Positions 58,415 through 64,000 of a stretch of DNA of 64,000 bases are shown here, one piece after another (position 1 is the first letter of the stretch; each line of letters opens with the position of its first letter). The position numbers and the translations under genes are program-made. The stretch lies in NCBI GenBank assembly GCA_934757275.1, contig CAKVLN010000001.1, positions 1 through 64,000 of the forward strand. The letters are read 5' to 3'. The notes below the pieces were generated by a model. That model was not told where the DNA came from. It searched no databases and saw only the letters and a list, made by a program, of their open reading frames with translations. The stretch comes from an uncultured Candidatus Melainabacteria bacterium. Its GTDB lineage: Bacteria; Cyanobacteriota; Vampirovibrionia; Gastranaerophilales; Gastranaerophilaceae.

Positions 58415-61222
58415 ATGGAATACAAAGAAACGTTGAATTTGCCAAAGACTACTTTGGAAATGAGAGCAAACGCTACAAAGAAAGAGCCAGAAACTCAAAA
58501 ATTCTGGGAAGAACACGAAATCTACGAAAAAAATATTGCACAGAGAGATAAAGCAAACAAATTTATTTTGCACGATGGCCCTCCATATTTGAGTTCTGAA
58601 AAAATTCACGTTGGTACAGCATTAAACAAGATTTTGAAAGATATTTTGATAAAATATAAATCAATGTCAGGTTATTATGCACCTTATGTTCCAGGTTATG
58701 ATGGACACGGTTTGCCAATCGAAAACAAGGTTGTTAAGAACATCAAGGGTGGAAGAGAGGCAGTTACTCCAGCTGAACTTAGAGCAAAATGTAGAGAATT
58801 TGCATGGAATAGTTTAAAAGGACAAGAGGCTGAATTTAAACGTCTTGGCGTTTGGGGTGATTGGGAACACCCATATTTAACAATTAATCCAGAATTTGAA
58901 GCTGAACAAGTTAGAGTTTTTGGAGAAATGTTCAAAAAGGGATATATTGAAAAAGGCTTAAAACCAGTTTATTGGTGTGCATCTTGCGAAACCGCACTAG
59001 CTGAAGCCGAAGTTGAATACGCAGACCACACCTCTACTTCAATCTATGTTCGTTTCAAATTTGACGAGGAGTCAACTGAAAAAATTGGAAACTTAGTTGA
59101 TTTGCCAAACAAAAATGTATATGCAGTTATTTGGACAACAACTCCTTGGACAATTCCTTCAAACATGGCAATCAGCATGCACCCTCGCTTTGATTACACC
59201 TTCTTCACTTACAACAATGAAATTTATGTAATTGCACAAGGTTTGTTAGCAAGCTTTTTAGAAGGCGTTAATTGGGAAGAGAAAGACATTAATGTTATTG
59301 GCTCTGTTAAAGGTGCTGATTTAGAATTGTTAAATACAAAACACCCATTATATGACAGAAAATCACCAATCATTTTGGGAGAACACGTTACCTTAGAGGC
59401 TGGTACTGGTGCAGTTCATACCGCTCCTGGACACGGTCTTGAAGACTATGAAGTTGGTTGCAAATACAATATCGAAGTATTTTCACCTCTTGATAGCAAA
59501 GGAGTTTGGACAGAAATCGTTGGTGACAAAGATTTGGAAGGCATTCCATACTATAAAGGTGGAAAAATCGTAATCGAAAAACTTCAAAATTGCGGAGCAT
59601 TACTTGCAGCGGCTGATATTAACCACTCATATCCACATTGCTGGAGATGTAAAAACCCTGTAATTTACAGAGCAACTCCACAATGGTTTGTAAAAGTTGA
59701 TAAATTCCGTGATGCAACACTAGAGGCAATCAAAGGTGTTAAATGGATTCCAGCGAGCGGTGAAGCAAGAATTTCAAACATGGTTCAAGGTCGTACAGAC
59801 TGGTGTATTTCACGTCAAAGAGCTTGGGGTGTGCCAATTCCTGTATTCTATTGTGAAGAATGCGGTGAACCAATTGTTACAGATGAAACTATTGAAAACG
59901 TAGCAAAAATGTTTGAAAAAGAAAGTTCTGATGCGTGGGTAAAATATTCAGCAGAAGAATTGTTGCCAGAAGGTTTTGTATGTCCTAAGTGTGGCAAAAC
60001 TCATTGTTTCCGCAAAGAAAAAGACATTATGGACGTTTGGTTTGATTCTGGTGTAACTTGGAAAGCTGTTGTTGAAAAACGTTCAGAACAGTTAGGACAT
60101 ACGCCTGTTGAAATGTATCTTGAAGGTTCTGACCAACACAGAGGCTGGTTCCAATCTTCTTTGTTAACTTCAATGGCAGTTCAAGGCAAGGCTCCTTACA
60201 AATCAGTTCTTACTCACGGTTTTGTATTCGGTGAAGACGGTAGAAAAATGTCTAAATCTTTAGGTAATTATATTAGACCAGATGATATCATCAAGAACTA
60301 TGGTGCAGATATTTTAAGACTTTGGGCTGCGTCTGTTGATTATAGAAACGATACAAAAATTGGAGATAACATTATCAAGCAGCTTGCAGAAATCTTCAAG
60401 AAAACTAGAAACACTGCGAGATTCTTGCTAGGTAACATTTATGACTTCAACCCTGCTACAGATTATGTGAAGTACGAAGAGTTGAAGCCTATCGACAAAT
60501 TTGCGCTACACAAATTGAACAAGGTTATAGAAGAAGTGACTGTAGCATTTGATAACTACGAATTTTACAAGTATTTCCAATGCTTGCAAAACTTCGCAGC
60601 GGTTGACTTGAGTTCTTTCTATCTTGATATCGTGAAGGATAGATTATATACTGCAGGTAAAAAATCACTTTCAAGACGTGCTTGTCAAACTGTTTTGTAT
60701 GAAACCTTGCAAGTTTTGGTAAGAATTTTAACACCTGTAATGCCTCACCAAGCAGAAGACATTTGGCAAAACACTCCAGAAATGCAACGTGGCGGTTTGG
60801 AAAGTATTCTACTTGCTGACTGGGTTAAGGTAAACAAAGAATGGGAAAATAACCAACTTGAAGAAGATTTTACAAAAATCTTGAAAACAAGAGAAGTTGT
60901 TACTCGTGCAATTGAACCGCTAAGAGCCGAAAAGAAGGTTGGTAGCTCTCTAGAGGTTGCAGTTTATGTTAAATCAGAAGATAGCGAAATCTTGAAGGCA
61001 AACTTAAAAGATTTGGCTGATATCTTTATTACTTCACAAGCTTATGTTGCAGAAGAAGCTCCAAGCGAAGTGTTGAACGAATATACAGAAAATGGTATCA
61101 CTGTTTGGGTAACAAAAGCTGAAGGTGAAAAATGTGAACGTTGCTGGAAGTTTAGAAAATTAGGCGAACACGCTGGACACGAAACAATTTGTTCTGATTG
61201 TTACGAGGCAGTAACTGAATAG
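58415..61222 (+). CDS. ileS: isoleucine-tRNA ligase
   Basis: Class I synthetase charging tRNA-Ile, 935 aa, with CP1 editing domain (TTPWTIPSN), KMSKS at 611-615 and a C-terminal zinc finger CERCW ... CSDC. The N-terminal HIGH motif is HVGT (65-68) in SSEKIHVGTALNKILKD, with the last His replaced by Thr; other parts are normal, so it is expected to be active. No T-box leader is visible in the 48-bp gap upstream. Terminators follow. Confidence 0.96.
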   Translation: MEYKETLNLPKTTLEMRANATKKEPETQKFWEEHEIYEKNIAQRDKANKFILHDGPPYLSSEKIHVGTALNKILKDILIKYKSMSGYYAPYVPGYDGHGLPIENKVVKNIKGGREAVTPAELRAKCREFAWNSLKGQEAEFKRLGVWGDWEHPYLTINPEFEAEQVRVFGEMFKKGYIEKGLKPVYWCASCETALAEAEVEYADHTSTSIYVRFKFDEESTEKIGNLVDLPNKNVYAVIWTTTPWTIPSNMAISMHPRFDYTFFTYNNEIYVIAQGLLASFLEGVNWEEKDINVIGSVKGADLELLNTKHPLYDRKSPIILGEHVTLEAGTGAVHTAPGHGLEDYEVGCKYNIEVFSPLDSKGVWTEIVGDKDLEGIPYYKGGKIVIEKLQNCGALLAAADINHSYPHCWRCKNPVIYRATPQWFVKVDKFRDATLEAIKGVKWIPASGEARISNMVQGRTDWCISRQRAWGVPIPVFYCEECGEPIVTDETIENVAKMFEKESSDAWVKYSAEELLPEGFVCPKCGKTHCFRKEKDIMDVWFDSGVTWKAVVEKRSEQLGHTPVEMYLEGSDQHRGWFQSSLLTSMAVQGKAPYKSVLTHGFVFGEDGRKMSKSLGNYIRPDDIIKNYGADILRLWAASVDYRNDTKIGDNIIKQLAEIFKKTRNTARFLLGNIYDFNPATDYVKYEELKPIDKFALHKLNKVIEEVTVAFDNYEFYKYFQCLQNFAAVDLSSFYLDIVKDRLYTAGKKSLSRRACQTVLYETLQVLVRILTPVMPHQAEDIWQNTPEMQRGGLESILLADWVKVNKEWENNQLEEDFTKILKTREVVTRAIEPLRAEKKVGSSLEVAVYVKSEDSEILKANLKDLADIFITSQAYVAEEAPSEVLNEYTENGITVWVTKAEGEKCERCWKFRKLGEHAGHETICSDCYEAVTE

Positions 61223-61232
61223 GATAAGATAA

Positions 61233-61304
61233 AAAAGGAACGCTACGGCGTTCCTTTTTTGTTAATAAATTAAAAAGCGAAACTGTTTCACAGTTTCGCT
61301 TTTC
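61233..61304. terminator. two terminators between ileS and the M48-like gene
   Basis: GGAACGC/GCGTTCC with T6 (about 61237-61259) ends ileS; AAGCGAAACTG/CAGTTTCGCTT (61274-61302) with flanking T/A runs serves the convergent gene. Confidence 0.88.
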
Positions 61305-61320
61305 AATATCAAAATTCAAA

Positions 61321-62151
61321 CTATTTTTCTGTTGATTCAGAAAGTGTTTTTAAAATTGTATAAGATGCGTCCCAACCGCTAACTCCACCAGTAGTTTTGT
61401 ATTGAGCGATTTCTTTTGCTCTTAAAGCTTTGTTTTTAGCTTGTTCTTTGTTAAATTTAGCCAATTTCTTTTTGCTAGCGTTTCTATCTTTTACGATTGG
61501 ATCAGCGTAAGTTAAGAATGCTCTGTATTCTTGACAACCATAACCAGTTTTAACTCTTGAAGGATAGTTGTATGTCATATAATCATATACATTCATAGCT
61601 CTTTCTGTGTTAGAAGGCTTGCCTTGCAATGCTTCTAGAGTTGAACCTGGTTGTTTTGTGATAACAACAATCATTGCAAGCGGGTTGTAACCAGTTTTAG
61701 CTAATAAGTCAACGCCTGTAATATCAGCTACTTTTTCGTCGCTCAAGCTTGTTTTGTTTGCTAAAAATTCGCTATTTGCGGCAGTTGAAATAATGTTTTC
61801 TGAGCTTAATTTGCTTGTGATTGCATTCTTTGCAGCATTTCTCATTTGATTTTTTGAATAAGTACCATTAATAATATGTCCCATTTCATTTGCAATAACT
61901 GCAGCTACTTCGCTATCATTTCCTGCATAAGTTAAATCTGTGCTAGAAATTTGGATAACGTTTGTTAAGTTTGTGTTTGCGTTGTTTGCAGTTCCATTAA
62001 CAACTTTGAAAGTTGTTTTTGCAGGTAAGCCGTTTTTTGTAATAATAGTTTTGCCAACAGTTGCAACTCTGTCTGCAGCGTTCCAGCTTGCTGCAAAAGC
62101 TGGTGAAATCATCAATGCTAATGTAAATACAGATACTATAATCTTTTTCAT
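61321..62151 (-). CDS. M48-like secreted protein with altered zinc motif
   Basis: 276 aa with a Sec signal peptide (cleavage after SPAFA, residue 20). Around residue 80-100 it reads SEVAAVIANEMGHIINGT, in line with the M48 helix (E/D)-AVLAHE-x2-H, but the first zinc His is Asn88 (NEMGH instead of HExxH). A second M48-like block, DEKVADITGVDLLAKTGYNP, keeps the helix that usually carries the third ligand. It may be a pseudopeptidase or use another ligand. GGAGG precedes ATG 62151. Confidence 0.7.
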   Translation of the reverse strand: MKKIIVSVFTLALMISPAFAASWNAADRVATVGKTIITKNGLPAKTTFKVVNGTANNANTNLTNVIQISSTDLTYAGNDSEVAAVIANEMGHIINGTYSKNQMRNAAKNAITSKLSSENIISTAANSEFLANKTSLSDEKVADITGVDLLAKTGYNPLAMIVVITKQPGSTLEALQGKPSNTERAMNVYDYMTYNYPSRVKTGYGCQEYRAFLTYADPIVKDRNASKKKLAKFNKEQAKNKALRAKEIAQYKTTGGVSGWDASYTILKTLSESTEK

Positions 62152-62177
62152 AAAGCCTCCTTTTTGAAATCATTGTA

Positions 62178-62744
62178 TCATGAATTTTTATAAAAATAAT
62201 CTTCGACTATTTCGCAAATAATATGTCCTGCAATAATGTGTAATTCTTGAATGTTATTGGTGATTTTTGAAGGTACGCAAAGTGCTAATTCAGCCATCTG
62301 CAACATTTTACCGCCCTCTTCACCTGTAAATGCAATAGTTTTTATGCCTTTATTTTTTGCAGTTTTAAAAGCCTCAATTACGTTTTGCGAGTTGCCAGAA
62401 GTCGAAATTCCAACCAACACGTCGCCTTTTTGTCCAATGGCTTCTAGTGGACGAGAAAAAATATATTCGTGTCCGTAATCGTTGCCAATTGCGGTTAGAG
62501 AGGAAGTATTGCAAGTTAAACTATATGCAGGCAAAGGGTTTCTATCCAGTTTGTATTTGCCCATAAGTTCAGCCGCCAAGTGTTGCGAATCCGCTGCAGA
62601 ACCGCCATTACCGCAAAAAATAACTTTATTACCTTTAGAAATTGCATCAATCCAAAGTTTTGCAATATCTTCTATAATTTGAGATTTCTCTTTTAATTTA
62701 AGAACATTATTGCTTATTTTTTCTAGCTCTGAATTAATTCCCAC
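62178..62744 (-). CDS. gmhA: phosphoheptose isomerase
   Basis: SIS-domain isomerase converting sedoheptulose 7-phosphate to D-glycero-D-manno-heptose 7-phosphate for LPS core or S-layer sugars; 188 aa. GNGGSAADSQHLAAELMGKY, RPLEAIGQKGDVLVGISTSG, and HIIAGHIICEIVE. GTG 62744 is preferred because AGGAG lies 6 nt upstream; an in-frame TTG at 62750 is too close. Implies heptose-containing envelope glycans. Confidence 0.92.
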   Translation of the reverse strand: MGINSELEKISNNVLKLKEKSQIIEDIAKLWIDAISKGNKVIFCGNGGSAADSQHLAAELMGKYKLDRNPLPAYSLTCNTSSLTAIGNDYGHEYIFSRPLEAIGQKGDVLVGISTSGNSQNVIEAFKTAKNKGIKTIAFTGEEGGKMLQMAELALCVPSKITNNIQELHIIAGHIICEIVEDYFYKNS

Positions 62745-62851
62745 CTTCAACTCCTAATATCATTAAACAAACCTTAATATAAATGTTATCATAGATGGAA
62801 TTTTTATTAAAGTAGCTATAATTAATTGCTGATACTCAAACTTTTTTATGC

Positions 62852-62857
62852 TACATT
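62852..62857 (+). promoter_or_regulatory. possible extended -10, leaderless start
   Basis: TGCTACATT, -10 at 62852-62857, ends 6 nt before ATG 62864. An alternative TATGCT 5 bp earlier would give a leader of only a few nucleotides. Confidence 0.4.
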
Positions 62858-62863
62858 ATAAGC

Positions 62864-63517
62864 ATGTTTTATTTCGATGATTTTAATGGAACAAAAGTTC
62901 TTAAAAGTGATTTATTAGAAGAGATTGTCGCATTTTTTTCGACTAGAGAGTTACCTGATTTAACGAAATTGAATGCTAGTCGAGTACTTTCGCCTGTTCA
63001 AACTCATAGTGACAATGTTGAGTTTATTGATGATAGACAAGAATACCCAAATACAGATGGACTAATTTTGACAAACCCAAAGGACGCTATATATTTGCGT
63101 TTTGCGGACTGTACACCATTAATTCTTTTTGATAAAAAGCAAAAAATTGTAGCGGTTTCTCATGCTGGTTGGCGTGGAACTGCGCAGAAAATCGGAGTTA
63201 AAACGGTTCAAAAAATGCAAGCTAACCCAGAAGATATTGTTGCGCTAATTGGACCTGCAATTTCTATGTGTTGTTATGAGGTTTCAGAAGAAGTGCGTGA
63301 CACACTTCTTGCAACAGTTAATGATAAAGACGGGTTGTTTGTGAACAGAAATGTTGATTTAAAGCGTATCAATGCGCAGCAACTTAAAGAGATTGGCGTT
63401 AAACAAATTGATATTTGCCCGTATTGCACAAGTTGCGATAATGATTTGTTCTATTCGTATCGCAAGGAAAACGGAACGGACAAAAGACATATTGCCGTTG
63501 CAAAATTAGTTGATTAA
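62864..63517 (+). CDS. pgeF: laccase-domain (YfiH/PgeF-type) purine nucleoside phosphorylase
   Basis: 217-aa member of the multicopper-like polyphenol oxidase family, now associated with purine nucleoside cleavage and peptidoglycan editing. Zinc-site blocks: FADCTPLILFD, SHAGWRGTAQKIG, GPAISMCCYEV, and YSYRKENGTDKRHIAV. Monocistronic. Confidence 0.9.
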   Translation: MFYFDDFNGTKVLKSDLLEEIVAFFSTRELPDLTKLNASRVLSPVQTHSDNVEFIDDRQEYPNTDGLILTNPKDAIYLRFADCTPLILFDKKQKIVAVSHAGWRGTAQKIGVKTVQKMQANPEDIVALIGPAISMCCYEVSEEVRDTLLATVNDKDGLFVNRNVDLKRINAQQLKEIGVKQIDICPYCTSCDNDLFYSYRKENGTDKRHIAVAKLVD

Positions 63518-63534
63518 AAGCGTTAAATCTTTTA

Positions 63535-64000
63535 TTAAGCACTCATTTTTTGTTCTTGACCAGCCAATTTCGCTTGTTCAGCTTTTCTCTTTTTGTCAAG
63601 CGCATTTGTAATATAAATGTTCAAGTTTGGAATACCAAGACCAAGAACTAGGCTGGCTACCAAATAACCAGAAACTTGTGCAATGTTCAAAGTTCTCAAA
63701 CGTTTTTTAGTTGCTTTTCTAACGCCTTCAGGAAGTTTTTCCAAATCTTTAACCATTTCATTGAATTTCTTGTTAAGAAGTTTGCCGTTTTCGGTTTTAG
63801 TAGTTTCAATGCCGTTGTTTGCCAAAGTTTCAACAAGAACTTCATCTCTTGATTTCAAGCTGCCGTTAAAGGTACGTTTGAATTTGCCAGCATCTTTAGA
63901 AGCTGCTCTATAATTCAATGTTGATTTGTCTAAACCGTCTGCAACAAGCTTGTTAACGATATCGCCTAAAATCAACCAACTTACATAGCCTAATGTATCT
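63535..64000 (-). CDS. partial lineage-specific membrane protein
   Basis: The frame stays open to the window edge (…YVSWLILGDIVNK), so the TTG near 63975 is probably not its start and the gene begins outside. The visible ~150 C-terminal residues have a membrane segment near the edge, a long charged stretch, a second hydrophobic segment (SGYLVASLVLGLGIPNLNIY) and a Lys/Gln tail. Family not recognised. Confidence 0.6.
   Translation of the reverse strand, partial: DTLGYVSWLILGDIVNKLVADGLDKSTLNYRAASKDAGKFKRTFNGSLKSRDEVLVETLANNGIETTKTENGKLLNKKFNEMVKDLEKLPEGVRKATKKRLRTLNIAQVSGYLVASLVLGLGIPNLNIYITNALDKKRKAEQAKLAGQEQKMSA

Overview
The window is AT-rich bacterial chromosome, standard genetic code, mostly single-copy housekeeping genes broken by accessory DNA. 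The order infA-rpmJ-rpsM-rpsK-rpsD-rpoA-rplQ-truA-rplM-rpsI, the outer-envelope style genes (GmhA, an AsmA-like protein) and proteins that open with an Asn-rich 'NPSFQA' or 'SPNFKA' tag point to a host-associated diderm of the non-photosynthetic cyanobacterial sister lineage (Melainabacteria/Vampirovibrionia, Gastranaerophilales type). This placement is an inference from gene content, not from a marker tree.

Layout. 1-13.6 kb: PAP2 phosphatase, ftsH, a lytic transglycosylase, rplI, a MetE/UROD-like protein, dapF, hisS, ychF, and two lineage-type unknowns, one of which looks like a papain-fold cysteine peptidase. 13.8-19.6 kb: ribosomal protein/RNA polymerase alpha operon, whose intergenic gaps are almost all filled by large imperfect inverted repeats built from 8-bp units. 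19.6-22.1 kb: a run of orphan small genes separated by duplicated hairpin blocks. 22.2-33.1 kb: acyl-CoA ligase, uracil-DNA glycosylase, a lone ABC permease, ribD, AsmA-like protein, accA/accD, D-lactate dehydrogenase, tRNA-Leu.

33.1-36.0 kb is a type II restriction-modification island beside tRNA-Leu, flanked by direct repeats and carrying a frameshifted integrase relic. 37.7-53.9 kb is an integrated mobile element that splits a tRNA-Gly gene at its anticodon: a promoter-bearing 5' half is left behind at 37.7 kb and a complete tRNA-Gly is rebuilt at 53.9 kb. The element carries integrase, excisionase, an XRE repressor, a Rep-like protein, HigBA, an Abi/HEPN defence gene, two small tyrosine recombinases and, most notably, a compact RiPP locus: a 33-residue three-Cys precursor peptide not called by length-based ORF finding, an attenuator hairpin, an 84-aa protein, a radical SAM/SPASM maturase with a PqqD-like N-terminus, a 36-aa membrane peptide, a secreted protein, a basic protein and a J-domain/TM/TolA-TonB-C fusion, all on one strand and tightly spaced. 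A second, smaller insertion (53.9-56.4 kb, HI1419/HI1420-type toxin-antitoxin and two membrane proteins) lies between the full tRNA-Gly and a further 3' tRNA fragment.

57-64 kb returns to core genes: a dicarboxylate/amino acid symporter, ileS (with an HVGT version of the HIGH motif), an M48-like secreted protein with a changed metal motif, gmhA, a laccase-domain protein and a partial gene running off the end. Across the window several genes seem to be transcribed as leaderless mRNAs, with an extended -10 box ending 6-7 nt before the ATG.
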